A stretch of 37,452 bases of DNA from Nitrososphaerota archaeon (GCA_022562615.1 JADFOW010000007.1:1-37452), one strand, 5' to 3'; shown: positions 5,957-13,208, counted from the first letter of the stretch. Program-made: numbers and translations. The notes: generated by a model from the letters alone, not told the origin.

Positions 5957-6542
5957 TTTAGGATTTTAGAATTTGAATAAGACCATTACTCACACATGAT
6001 TTGTAGAAAATAGACACATAAGATTCTGTAAGTAAGTAGTTGAACAGAATTTACTTGAAAAAATTTTCTAGTAAGTTGATTTACAACAACCACAAACCAA
6101 TGTTCTGTTTTTTTTCCAATGGAATAACCAAGATGTGTCCTGAATAATATGGACAATTACCAAATTCAATCATGATTTTTTTATACAATTGAACTATATG
6201 ATTTTGTGTTTGTTATGAATTTGTCAGACTAGATTGATTTTAAAAGGATCAAAAATTTCTTTGCATTTTATTTTGTGTCACAATGGTTTAAAATTTTATT
6301 ACAACAATTGTAAAAACTGCTAAAATTTTAAAAAATAATTTTATAATAAACAAGAGAAAGGAAGTTACCTTATAAGATCAAAATTAAACCTACCCAAGGA
6401 TGGAATAATTATGTATGGTCCTTAACTATCGCAATTTGTATTATTTTATTGTGAAAAAATAACATAGAGTTTTTTTAATTTACGGAACTTTCTCAGATCA
6501 GGAAAATCTATCCTTTTTTTACAAAAAATAGAAAATTTACGC
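5957..6542. other. 586-bp AT-rich spacer with a possible gene remnant
   Basis: Mostly A/T-rich. On the minus strand, an ATG at 6173 opens MIEFGNCPYYSGHILVIPLE and stops at 6081. One extra A in the run of eight would continue it as KTEHWFVVVVNQLTRKFFQV down to a stop at 5986. This is suggestive but unproven. On the plus strand, a startless frame near 6380-6452 reads TQGWNNYVWSLTIAICIILL. I see no RNA gene or array. Confidence 0.3.
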
Positions 6543-7049
6543 CTAGTTTTTTCTAAACGTAAATGAAGACATCCAGTATTGCATTATTTTTCGATTTAAA
6601 TCTGCGAAATCTGGGATCCTGTTGTTCCATTCCTTGACGTTATCTTTTGTTGTGTCAATTGTTGTCAGGAGTATCTGGTCTCTTACTGTTCGCGCTTTGA
6701 TAGCTGCTTCAGTTGTATCTACAACAAATTTACTTGCAGCAGTAGATTGATCAAGACTCAATCCAGTCTTACTAACAAACTCTTTTTGAACTGTAATAGT
6801 GGCTTTAAACATGTTTTCACATGTTTGAAGATATTCTTGTTGAAGTTCAAGTATAGTTTGATAGTATTTTGGAATTGAATTTTCCATATTCTCAAAGTAT
6901 CGCTCAACATTTTGTTTGTATGTTACAAAAAAGTCTTGGGTTGGCTCTGATTTAATTTCTGATTTTGTGGTTTGCTCAATTCTGACTTCTTGCTTTGCAG
7001 TTTGTTCAGGTCTGGTTTGCTGCTTTACATTTTGGTCTGCTTGGCTCAT
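6543..7049 (-). CDS. Phasin-like coiled-coil protein, 168 aa
   Basis: After a polar, Gln/Lys/Thr-rich N-terminus with repeats of the type EQTAKQEVRIEQTTKSE, the protein is almost entirely helical (NVERYFENMENSIPKYYQTI, LQQEYLQTCENMFKATITVQ, TTEAAIKARTVRDQILLTTI). This pattern and length resemble phasins and PhaE-like proteins of polyhydroxyalkanoate granules, but the match is structural, not motif-based. The frame starts at 7088, but the TATA-like TTCAAATATAAAG (about 7070-7082) is inside that extension and 26 bp before the ATG at 7049, so I take 7049. Confidence 0.65.
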   Translation of the reverse strand: MSQADQNVKQQTRPEQTAKQEVRIEQTTKSEIKSEPTQDFFVTYKQNVERYFENMENSIPKYYQTILELQQEYLQTCENMFKATITVQKEFVSKTGLSLDQSTAASKFVVDTTEAAIKARTVRDQILLTTIDTTKDNVKEWNNRIPDFADLNRKIMQYWMSSFTFRKN

Positions 7050-7339
7050 TATTCTCAAGATGTGCATCTTCTTTATATTTGAATGCAAACCTATTACAAC
7101 AATAATCGGGTAAAATTATTTTAATTTGATCTTGACATTTTTTTAATAATTTACAAAATAATTTACAAATATCTTAAAATTTCGTTAAAATTGAGCTTTT
7201 TGAAAGTTGAAATTCAGATCGTTGAAGATATTACAAAATGTTTTAGATAAATTAAACCAAAAAATTTGGCAAAAGAATTTTTTTAACATTTTAAACAATA
7301 AATCTTAGATTGTTTGAAATAAAATTGTGGAGATAAAAA

Positions 7340-7495
7340 ATGAAGATACATTCTGAACAATTGTTTAATTATCTGCAGTCTAGAGGATTTGAGTTAACGG
7401 CAGAAGACAAGGCAAACATTGTGGAGATAATTCTCTTTGGCAAAAACGATAGAGGAAAATATTCTCAACAAAGAGAGGAGAGTTTTGGCGGATAA
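7340..7495 (+). CDS. Small hypothetical protein, 51 aa
   Basis: ATG preceded by GGAGAT at good spacing. The product, MKIHSEQLFNYLQSRGFELT then AEDKANIVEIILFGKNDRG..., is soluble and helical at the N-terminus with a polar tail (KYSQQREESFGG). No domain recognised. Sequence quality and the ribosome site support it. Confidence 0.6.
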   Translation: MKIHSEQLFNYLQSRGFELTAEDKANIVEIILFGKNDRGKYSQQREESFGG

Positions 7496-7499
7496 GGAT

Positions 7500-7690
7500 C
7501 CCTAACTTTTAGGTATAAAGGCAAAAAACTGACTAAACCCATATCAGGGACCAGTTCCTAGTTTATGCTCAAAATTGGTCTAGTTTGCCACTCTTTAGGC
7601 CCATTTTGATTTAGTTGGGCTCAAAATTTGCCTATCTCAGTAAGGTGACTGCCACATCTCTGATTCTTGTTTGTTTCACCTGGCTTTGTG
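7500..7690. other. GC-richer, self-complementary spacer; candidate structured RNA
   Basis: This intergenic stretch is about 40% G+C by hand count, clearly above the neighbouring spacers, and carries no credible ORF. Complementary segments include GGCAAA (7520-7525)/TTTGCC, AACTG/CAGTT and GCCCA...TGGGC (around 7600-7620). CTCAAAATT(G/T) is repeated near 7568 and 7620. It precedes the winged-helix gene at 7763 and may be a small RNA. Confidence 0.3.
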
Positions 7691-7734
7691 CGAGATTTTT
7701 GAAATAAACGTACTGATAAATCATTCATTCTCTT

Positions 7735-7746
7735 TTTATTTAAAAA
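7735..7746 (+). promoter_or_regulatory. TATA box of the winged-helix gene
   Basis: TTTATTTAAAAA is centred about 22-26 bp before the ATG at 7763, giving an essentially leaderless transcript. Confidence 0.5.
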
Positions 7747-7762
7747 TCTCACAGTATAAGAT

Positions 7763-8044
7763 ATGACAAGTTATAGAAACAGCATTCAGATTGTCAGTGA
7801 TCTTCTAACTGTAACCAAAAATTCTGGGGAAGAAGGAATAAAGACCACAAGGTTGTTGGCAAAGGCCAATCTTTCGCATTCCAGACTATCCAAATTCCTT
7901 GAGAACTTGACTGGTTCAGGATTAATCAACAGAATAGAGTACGATGGGAAAAATACATTTGTGATTACTCCAAAGGGCAGGCAGTATCTAGAGTCGTACG
8001 TGCGATTCTCAAATGTAGCAGGAGCATTTGGATTAGAACTCTAA
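7763..8044 (+). CDS. Winged-helix DNA-binding protein, 93 aa
   Basis: A single archaeal winged-helix domain fills the protein: helix 1 IQIVSDLLTVTKNSGEEG, then IKTTRLLAKANLSHSRLSKF (helix-turn-helix), LENLTGSGLINRI, wing YDGKNTFVITPKGRQYLESY. The final part (VRFSNVAGAFGLEL) may form a dimerisation helix. This is the common stand-alone archaeal regulator type; its targets are unknown. The ATG is supported by a TATA box at leaderless distance. Confidence 0.8.
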   Translation: MTSYRNSIQIVSDLLTVTKNSGEEGIKTTRLLAKANLSHSRLSKFLENLTGSGLINRIEYDGKNTFVITPKGRQYLESYVRFSNVAGAFGLEL

Positions 8045-8112
8045 ATTTTTTCGACTAAATTTGTAAAAAAGATGAGAAATTAATTTAATTATCTTTGAAT
8101 TTTGATTATTGT

Positions 8113-8397
8113 ATGACATCGTTACTTGATGATGCAAAAAGAATGTTAAAGTTGGGATACGGAGATATTCCACGACTAAAGCTCATCAAAAAAACTCTTG
8201 AGAAAAACAAAATGTTGTATGTGTTAGATAGAAAGTATCTTTCCAAATTGACCCAAGATTATCCTGAAAACCCCCAAGTCAAGACAAGCCGATATTATTC
8301 AGAAAAAACCACTAGTTATTCCCCTGATGATGATTTTGAACTAGATGAGCTAGAAGAGTTAGAAGAAAAAATTAGAGTAGACTCAGAGCCCTCTTGA
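8113..8397 (+). CDS. Small acidic hypothetical protein, 94 aa
   Basis: The frame opens with TTG at 8095, but ATG at 8113 gives the natural start MTSLLDDAKRMLKLGYGDIP. The N-terminal two thirds are helical and basic (RLKLIKKTLEKNKMLYVLDR); the C-terminal third is very acidic (DDDFELDELEELEEKI). Family unknown. Its last 15 bases overlap the converging zinc-ribbon gene. Confidence 0.7.
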   Translation: MTSLLDDAKRMLKLGYGDIPRLKLIKKTLEKNKMLYVLDRKYLSKLTQDYPENPQVKTSRYYSEKTTSYSPDDDFELDELEELEEKIRVDSEPS

Positions 8398-8592
8398 TTC
8401 AGTACCACACTTTGTACAAAAATGGTCGCCCTCATAGATACCATTGCCACATTTTCCACAGTAGACGCCAGAACTTTTTCCTGGTTTATCATCTATCGTA
8501 ATTCTTTTATCCCAATTTTTTGGCTCATAGAAACGATCCTTTTCTGCGGATTCTTTTTTCTCATTCTTTTTTGTTTTATCTTCGCTCAACAA
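8383..8592 (-). CDS. Zinc-ribbon protein, 69 aa
   Basis: C-terminal zinc ribbon with two C-x2-C pairs, VYCGKCGNG...HFCTKCGTES (about 45-48 and 59-62), after a Lys/Glu-rich, probably disordered N-terminus. TTG start just downstream of the stop of the membrane protein at 8607; the frame continues upstream without ATG, so coupled translation from TTG is likely. Such ribbons often tether to other proteins; the partner is unknown. Confidence 0.7.
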   Translation of the reverse strand: MLSEDKTKKNEKKESAEKDRFYEPKNWDKRITIDDKPGKSSGVYCGKCGNGIYEGDHFCTKCGTESRGL

Positions 8593-8606
8593 CTCATCTA
8601 ATTTTT

Positions 8607-8873
8607 TTATGAACTTAAGTTTTGGTAGATTTTCTTTGAACTTTTTTTGTCATAATAGTCCATTATGAAGTGAAACACAATTAATTTTGCAAAAACTACG
8701 CCTGAAATCAAGGCTAAAATTGGCTGGCCAAGATAAAGCAAATACCCTGTAACTCCAATTGCAGTCATTAACTCAATTGCCGTGCATGTGCACAACCTGA
8801 GGAGTTTTTCTTTCATATCTATTATAGGCGGTTCTGGCTTTTTACTATTTTTCCAGAAAAAGAAAATTTTCAA
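8607..8873 (-). CDS. Two-helix membrane protein, 88 aa
   Basis: Hydrophobic segments at about 33-51 (IELMTAIGVTGYLLYLGQ) and 53-70 (ILALISGVVFAKLIVFHF), with basic ends (YDKKSSKKIYQ). The TTG at 8873 opens the frame; the ATG at 8816 (MKEKLLRLC) is an alternative start that keeps both helices. It precedes the zinc-ribbon gene and is probably co-transcribed with it. No family recognised. Confidence 0.6.
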   Translation of the reverse strand: MKIFFFWKNSKKPEPPIIDMKEKLLRLCTCTAIELMTAIGVTGYLLYLGQPILALISGVVFAKLIVFHFIMDYYDKKSSKKIYQNLSS

Positions 8874-8891
8874 TTCTAACTCTATGAATAA

Positions 8892-9035
8892 TCAATAATC
8901 TGCTGGATCTTGGTACTTGTCGGAATTCCTTTTTGTTATAAGGTACTTTGTAAACCTTGAAACATTTTGTTTGGATTGATTCCACCACTTTAACCATCTG
9001 ATGTTACTTGTCGTTTTTTCTTTTGTAATGATCAA
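8892..9035 (-). CDS. Small basic Trp-rich protein, 47 aa
   Basis: The frame from TTG at 9035 encodes IITKEKTTSNIRWLKWWNQS then KQNVSRFTKYLITKRNSDKY and QDPADY. Three Trp and many Lys/Arg give strong protein-like composition, and the frame remains open slightly upstream of the TTG until a TGA. No ATG is available. Domain unknown; nucleic-acid binding is possible from the charge alone. Confidence 0.45.
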   Translation of the reverse strand: MIITKEKTTSNIRWLKWWNQSKQNVSRFTKYLITKRNSDKYQDPADY

Positions 9036-9177
9036 TGCTTTTTGTGTTGATTTTTTGTGGGATCAAGTTGACAAAGAGGTCATTTATAGAAATAAAACTT
9101 TGGTTGTTCAAATACGAAAATCCTATGATTATAGGAATATTCGATGTGTTTATCTAATAATATGACAATAATTAGTT

Positions 9178-9408
9178 GTGGCTACTAAACCCAAAAGAAA
9201 ACCAACTAGAACAATAGCCGCTAAGAAGAAAGCTGTTGCCAAACGAAGATCTACAAAGAGAGCTGTTGCCAAACGAAGATCAAAAGCTAGAACCAATATT
9301 ATTGCATATCCATCCTCATCTGGACTTAGGCGTAAGGCTGCGGCCAAGAGAAAAGCATCTGCAAAGAGAAAGATAGCTAAGAGAAAATCAGCAAGAAGAC
9401 GTGCATGA
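9178..9408 (+). CDS. H1-like Lys/Arg/Ala-rich DNA-binding protein, 76 aa
   Basis: GTG start, product MATKPKRKPTRTIAAKKKAV... with near-tandem repeats of AVAKRRS(T/K)(K/A)R and AKRKASAKRKIAKRKSARRR. Almost half of the residues are Lys or Arg, and Ala, Ser and Thr make up most of the rest. This resembles the tail of linker histone H1 and bacterial H1-like or AlgP-type proteins, so DNA compaction is likely. The central NIIAYPSSSGL is the only non-basic stretch. An antisense frame over the same DNA is a mirror of the repeats and is not a gene. Confidence 0.75.
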   Translation: MATKPKRKPTRTIAAKKKAVAKRRSTKRAVAKRRSKARTNIIAYPSSSGLRRKAAAKRKASAKRKIAKRKSARRRA

Positions 9409-9522
9409 TAAATTTCAGAGATGAAAAGATTGGAAATTGCTTTAACTAACAATTTGTCATAAAAAACTGATTTCAAATGTAGTTACAGTCCTTTTTGTTA
9501 CTTTAGGATAATTATTTTTGTT

Positions 9523-9656
9523 TCATTGTTCAGCTGATTGAATATCTTTGATTATTTCGATATTCTCAACTATTTCTACAAATTCATTATTGTGATCCGG
9601 AAAATATCCATCGATTCTTTTCCATAAAATGACATCTTTATTTTTTAGAATCCCAA
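9523..9656 (-). pseudogene. Startless ORF, possible remnant
   Basis: A 44-codon open frame reads LKNKDVILWKRIDGYFPDHN then NEFVEIVENIEIIKDIQSAE and stops at 9523. The sequence looks coding, but no ATG, GTG or TTG begins it, and its 5' part overlaps the divergent gene at 9629. It is either a decayed gene or chance. Confidence 0.25.
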
Positions 9657-9853
9657 ATCAAAGACTATTGAAAACAATTGTGATTGTGGCCATAACAGTG
9701 ATCTGTTCTGTAGGTGTAATAGGAGCTGTTTTTGTTGTAGGTGGGATGTATCAGCAGGAGTTGTTTGACGAATATATGGATGATGCTCAGGATTTCCAAA
9801 GCTCTAGACCATTGACAAACCCAAATTTGCCTGCTTTTGATATTTTACCATAA
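9629..9853 (+). CDS. Single-pass membrane protein, 74 aa
   Basis: A basic N-terminus (RIPNQRLLK) is followed by one hydrophobic helix (about 15-38, TIVIVAITVICSVGVIGAVF), then an acidic, Pro/Asn-rich tail (QQELFDEYMDDAQDFQSSRP, LTNPNLPAFDILP). The charge pattern predicts N-in, C-out. No domain recognised. Confidence 0.6.
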   Translation: MTSLFFRIPNQRLLKTIVIVAITVICSVGVIGAVFVVGGMYQQELFDEYMDDAQDFQSSRPLTNPNLPAFDILP

Positions 9854-9894
9854 AAAATTAAAATAATTTTCAAATCTAGATAAAAAAGGACAAA

Positions 9895-9999
9895 ATGACA
9901 ATATCATGCAACCATGAAAATAAAAAGCCAGTAGACATTATAGGCATTAAAATTATGCTTTGTGATGAGTGTGCCAAGAAAATAAAAGAAGAAAAATAA
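9895..9999 (+). CDS. Small Cys/His protein, 34 aa
   Basis: ATG frame MTISCNHENKKPVDIIGIKI then MLCDECAKKIKEEK. Cys5/His7 and the C-x2-C pair at 23-26 could bind one zinc. AAGGA lies just upstream. Another member of the tiny Cys/His protein set. Function unknown. Confidence 0.5.
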   Translation: MTISCNHENKKPVDIIGIKIMLCDECAKKIKEEK

Positions 10000-10072
10000 A
10001 ATTAAAACTACATGTTTGTAGGTATCTTTGGAGTATAAATTATTTAAAAAATATAATCTTTGAAAGCTAAAA

Positions 10073-10097
10073 ATTCTCATCCTTCCCAAAAAATAAC
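10073..10097 (+). repeat. Dispersed repeat copy 4
   Basis: The best-preserved form, ATTCTCATCCTTCCCAAAAA plus ATAAC, ends exactly where the stop codon of the minus-strand gene at 10098 begins, and follows the 34-residue plus-strand gene. Confidence 0.65.
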
Positions 10098-10931
10098 TCA
10101 GAATCTCTTTCTAACTCCAATAATAACAACAGCTGGAACTCCAACATATATTCCAAGATTAAGCAGAATCAAACTAATTCCATAACCCAAGACTGTTTCT
10201 TCTGAATTCATCTCTACATAATTTAGCAATGACAAAGATGAGAGCAATGGAGTAATTGTAATTTTTACGGCTTCTTTAAACACAGGATTTTCTCGCTCAT
10301 AGTCTGCAATGTATGGTGAAAATGAATAGTAAAGTTTGTTAAAGGAATTCATGAAAATTTTTCCAGAGTCTGTTTCTAAAAGAAAATTGTCCCGTATTTC
10401 TCGTAGTGTCTGTACCTGTGGTGCAAGTTCTGAGCCATAGGTTGCAGTCGCAATTAAACATCCGCCCTCAAAATTTGTTGGTGTTGCTGCTGGTATATCT
10501 CGTATTTCTACGGCCTCGGTATCCACAATCACTACAGCTACAGTGGCTCTAAAATTTTGAGGGATGGGCTTTAAAAAATACAAAGTATAGTGCCCTGCTA
10601 CATCTGCAGTCATAGTTCTGGTGAAAACCTGTGTCATCCCTTGAGTGTCAGGAAAAGCTGCTCTGCCTAGCCTGACATTGTCTCCATTTGGGTTTTCTAC
10701 TCTAAAATCGATATCCTCAGGAGTTGATACTGATATTGTAAGTGTGGCTTTGGCTCCTTTTGGAATGGAAAATGTAGATGAGCAATCAGTGGTTGGCTCA
10801 CAGTGCAGTGTTTCTTGAAATTTAGTGGTTTTAGCGTCGGCATCTGTTGATAACTCCAGACCTATTAGAAAAATCAGTGTAATTAAAAAAAGAATTACAA
10901 ATCTCACAAAATTAGATGCACTTGCTTTCAA
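10098..10931 (-). CDS. Secreted, C-terminally anchored protein with CLIATATYG (CFI-box-like) motif
   Basis: A 277-residue protein: signal peptide (about 8-33, VRFVILFLITLIFLIGLELS), a beta-rich exported domain (40-140; Cys44/Cys50 could form a disulfide), then CLIATATYGSE (158-168) followed by a helical region QVQTLREIRDNFL, and a transmembrane helix near the C-terminus (about 249-272) ending VRKRF. The CLIATA(T/A)YG box followed by LRxxRD is the hallmark of CFI-box-CTERM domains, frequent in thaumarchaeal surface proteins; its function is not established. The start is TTG at 10931; GTG at 10907 is an alternative. Confidence 0.75.
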   Translation of the reverse strand: MKASASNFVRFVILFLITLIFLIGLELSTDADAKTTKFQETLHCEPTTDCSSTFSIPKGAKATLTISVSTPEDIDFRVENPNGDNVRLGRAAFPDTQGMTQVFTRTMTADVAGHYTLYFLKPIPQNFRATVAVVIVDTEAVEIRDIPAATPTNFEGGCLIATATYGSELAPQVQTLREIRDNFLLETDSGKIFMNSFNKLYYSFSPYIADYERENPVFKEAVKITITPLLSSLSLLNYVEMNSEETVLGYGISLILLNLGIYVGVPAVVIIGVRKRF

Positions 10932-10953
10932 TTAAGAATTCTAAATTGACAAA

Positions 10954-11079
10954 CTATGCACAGGAGAACATTATCTTTTGTGAATTGTGGTTTGATAGGT
11001 TTTTGTGAAATTTTGCATGTGATTCTTGGTTAAACGTCAACTCACATCTAAAGCACTTCCACATGATAATGTCTGTCAT
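10954..11079 (-). CDS. C2H2-type zinc-finger protein, 41 aa
   Basis: ATG frame MTDIIMWKCFRCELTFNQES then HAKFHKNLSNHNSQKIMFSC. The motif is C9-x2-C12 followed by His21, His25 and His31, typical of small archaeal fingers. A TATA-like TTAAATAC and AAGGTAAG precede the ATG. The longer plus-strand frame across 11026-11289 is rejected in favour of this gene and the one at 11187. Confidence 0.6.
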   Translation of the reverse strand: MTDIIMWKCFRCELTFNQESHAKFHKNLSNHNSQKIMFSCA

Positions 11080-11186
11080 GACTTACCTTGGCAAATTTTG
11101 TATTTAACGAATATGAACGATTTATCAGTAAACTCTAGGATAGAAAAAAAAATTCTAAATTTAAAGGGTGATAATTACAGACGGGA

Positions 11187-11294
11187 TTATATTCCCACAA
11201 CTTTTTCTAGATATGCAAACAGCGAGACTAGGCCAGCAATTCCTACCAACACAAATCCTATCGGACCTAACATGTACGCCATCCAATAAGTCAT
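11187..11294 (-). CDS. Single-helix membrane peptide, 35 aa
   Basis: ATG frame MTYWMAYMLGPIGFVLVGIA then GLVSLFAYLEKVVGI. One transmembrane helix with a GPIG turn and a short charged end. It resembles the small accessory subunits of membrane complexes, but nothing identifies a partner. Confidence 0.5.
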   Translation of the reverse strand: MTYWMAYMLGPIGFVLVGIAGLVSLFAYLEKVVGI

Positions 11295-11470
11295 CAATTT
11301 AATGTTAATTCCTGATTGTTATTGACAAGAACTCGACAAAGTGTTTACAAAACCTTCAAATTCATGGGTAAAGGGTTTGGCGATCTGCTGCTTTTTGTTA
11401 AATTTTCGAGTTACAACTTTAGGAAAATGATTTACCAGATTGTAATAAAACCATGTTACAGTTAACTACC

Positions 11471-11480
11471 TTTAATTAAA
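11471..11480 (+). promoter_or_regulatory. TATA box for the 11503 gene
   Basis: TTTAATTAAA is centred about 27 bp before the ATG at 11503, matching a leaderless promoter. Confidence 0.45.
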
Positions 11481-11502
11481 AAACTAGCTTTTACAAAACT
11501 TG

Positions 11503-11619
11503 ATGGGTGTCAGAAAAACAGTATTACCAATAATTATTAGTACTTTGATTTTTGCAACATTAGGATTATCCGCAGAGGCTTTTGCACAAACTCCAAGTGA
11601 TCCTCCACCAAACTTCTAA
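11503..11619 (+). CDS. Small exported peptide, 38 aa
   Basis: MGVRKTVLPIIISTLIFATL then GLSAEAFAQTPSDPPPNF: a signal peptide with a likely AFA|Q cleavage site, leaving a mature peptide of about ten Pro-rich residues (or an anchored peptide if uncleaved). A TATA box at leaderless distance supports expression. Function unknown. Its stop overlaps the converging 11616-11696 ORF by four bases. Confidence 0.55.
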   Translation: MGVRKTVLPIIISTLIFATLGLSAEAFAQTPSDPPPNF

Positions 11620-11696
11620 GTTGCATTAACAAAAATAAAGTATACAATTATTCCGAAAATTACAAAAGTTAGTGCGATAATAGAGCCTGTTTTCAT
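11616..11696 (-). CDS. Single-helix membrane peptide, 26 aa
   Basis: ATG frame MKTGSIIALTFVIFGIIVYF then IFVNAT, essentially one transmembrane helix. It follows a 17-codon frame (11700-11753) after three bases, so the pair may be translationally coupled. Function unknown. Confidence 0.45.
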   Translation of the reverse strand: MKTGSIIALTFVIFGIIVYFIFVNAT

Positions 11697-11699
11697 TTT

Positions 11700-11753
11700 C
11701 TAAACTTCTTTATCATTATAGCTTGCGACATAATATCCATAAAAATTTGCCAT
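11700..11753 (-). CDS. Possible 17-residue peptide upstream of the membrane peptide
   Basis: ATG frame MANFYGYYVASYNDKEV, aromatic-rich, ending three bases before the ATG at 11696. Support is only spacing and composition. It could be a leader or chance. Confidence 0.25.
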   Translation of the reverse strand: MANFYGYYVASYNDKEV

Positions 11754-11810
11754 GATTTAAGGTAGTGCTAGGTTTACAAAAGACCAGCCCTTAAGCCAAG
11801 ATGTAAAACA

Positions 11811-12299
11811 ATGGAGCACAAAACAAGCATTGGGGTTTACTGTGACCATGGAATCTATTCAGTCGTGTTATCAGATACTGGAAATATTGAGACACGTCAG
11901 GTAGAAAAGCACGAGGGCCGCATGAGGCATTTTAAATTTATCAAATATCTAAAGGGACTCGGCGAAATAGATTTGTGCGTAATAGTGCAAAATGACGAGG
12001 CAAAACCCATAGTCAACTATGTCCGGCGTGAGAAGAAGAGATCACACTTGGCAATAGAGTTCTCACCGGTTCCCCAGCAGACAAACTATACAGAAAATCC
12101 TGATTTGCCCACCATAGTTCGAAAACTAGACTATAGGAGAAAGCAATACGGTATTGTGTTTTCCGAGGATCGAAGTGAATTGAAAAACCAAATTGAGCAG
12201 CTAGGTGGAGGTGAGCAGGCAGTACATATGAGAACTTTGGATGGATTTGTCTTGGCATTTCTGGCCGCAGCTCACGGGATTTTTAGTCTTGAAGAATAG
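11811..12299 (+). CDS. Hypothetical protein, 162 aa
   Basis: A cytosolic, mixed alpha/beta protein with ATG start. The first strands (IGVYCDHGIYSVVLSDTGNI) resemble the beta-hairpin of RNase H/actin-like folds, and the end (RTLDGFVLAFLAAAHGIF) is a hydrophobic helix, but I see no catalytic Asp/Glu set that would confirm a nuclease. The middle is basic (NYVRREKKRS, LDYRRKQYG). Well-formed codon use and length make the gene secure; the function is unknown. Confidence 0.7.
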   Translation: MEHKTSIGVYCDHGIYSVVLSDTGNIETRQVEKHEGRMRHFKFIKYLKGLGEIDLCVIVQNDEAKPIVNYVRREKKRSHLAIEFSPVPQQTNYTENPDLPTIVRKLDYRRKQYGIVFSEDRSELKNQIEQLGGGEQAVHMRTLDGFVLAFLAAAHGIFSLEE

Positions 12300-12306
12300 A
12301 AATGAT

Positions 12307-12492
12307 TCAAAAAATCGCTATTAGTAGTGGACCGTAACCCGATAACTGTTCAACATAATGAGCAAACGCTTCACTAGAACCAATCGTAAACGAAACAATA
12401 CTAGATAAAGAAATTACAATAATATATCTTGAAAGTGTGTGTTTCAATATGAATTGATTTTTGAAATAAGAGGTTAAAAATGAATCCATCAA
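12307..12492 (-). CDS. Small exported or membrane protein, 61 aa
   Basis: A basic N-terminus is followed by a hydrophobic stretch (SRYIIVISLSSIVSFTIGSS) with a plausible signal cleavage after EAFA, then HYVEQLSGYGPLLIAIF, itself hydrophobic. It may be a secreted peptide or two-helix protein. Convergent with the gene ending at 12299. No family recognised. Confidence 0.45.
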   Translation of the reverse strand: MMDSFLTSYFKNQFILKHTLSRYIIVISLSSIVSFTIGSSEAFAHYVEQLSGYGPLLIAIF

Positions 12493-12533
12493 CTTGTATC
12501 TACATCTTGAGGGGGTTAAACTAATTTCTGAAT

Positions 12534-13208
12534 TTAATGACGACTCTTTGGAAAATATGGAATTAGGGCTCGGACAAACTCCATGAGGTTCTTTGTTTGA
12601 AAGTATACAGTTCCTGGACCTGTAATCTCCATTACTAGTGCTTCACCTCCAAATAAAGTGGTCTTGAAACCTCCGTGTTTTGTTACTCTATAATCGGCAG
12701 TGGAACTCAATGCAACTAGCTGATAATTATCCAAAATCATTTTTTCTCTTGGTTTTAGTTCAGTCTTTAAAATACCGCCCCAACCATTAACAAAAATGTC
12801 ACCAGTCCCTACTGTTTTTAACATGAACATATTAGTTCCAAATATTCCCTTTGTGAATCCTTGCCACTTTGTATCTAATGTCAATCCGATAGTTGATCCA
12901 ATAAAGGCACCAGAGTTCAAAATAAATTCTTGGTCTATTTTAATTACTTCAATATCTCCAAGCATATTTCCAGTTAGACCTAGCCTGCAATTATCTTCCT
13001 GTGCAGTGAACTCATTTACAAAAAATGATTCGCCACCTAGGGCCATTGCTTTGAGTGATTTTAAAAAACCACCCTTTCTCATTCTAGTTTCAGTCTCAAT
13101 ATTTCCTCGCATGTAGACCATTGCGGCAGCTTCAGCTATAATTTTTTCTCCTTTGTTCATTGTAAATTGAATTAGTCCCATTGGATTTTTTACAATCTCA
13201 TATTCCAA
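12534..13208 (-). CDS. AIM24 family protein (TIGR00266/DUF124-like)
   Basis: A 224-residue, beta-rich protein matching the AIM24 family in length and pattern: MVYMRGNIETETRMRKGGFL, AMALGGESFFVNEFTA, FGTNMFMLKTVGTGDIFVNG, LSSTADYRVTKHGGFKTTLF, FGGEALVMEITGPGTVYFQT. In mitochondria, Aim24 supports inner-membrane architecture; prokaryotic members have no established biochemical role. The protein is cytosolic, with no signal. Stand-alone gene. Confidence 0.85.
   Translation of the reverse strand: MEYEIVKNPMGLIQFTMNKGEKIIAEAAAMVYMRGNIETETRMRKGGFLKSLKAMALGGESFFVNEFTAQEDNCRLGLTGNMLGDIEVIKIDQEFILNSGAFIGSTIGLTLDTKWQGFTKGIFGTNMFMLKTVGTGDIFVNGWGGILKTELKPREKMILDNYQLVALSSTADYRVTKHGGFKTTLFGGEALVMEITGPGTVYFQTKNLMEFVRALIPYFPKSRH

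Noticed and set aside
9150-9476. 108-codon minus-strand ORF over the H1-like gene
   Set aside because: It is the mirror of Lys/Arg/Ala repeats read as Leu/Ala-rich sequence, a known antisense artefact.
11026-11289. 87-codon plus-strand ORF
   Set aside because: It is antisense to two better minus-strand genes, a C2H2 finger (10954-11079) and a membrane peptide (11187-11294); its own composition is poor.
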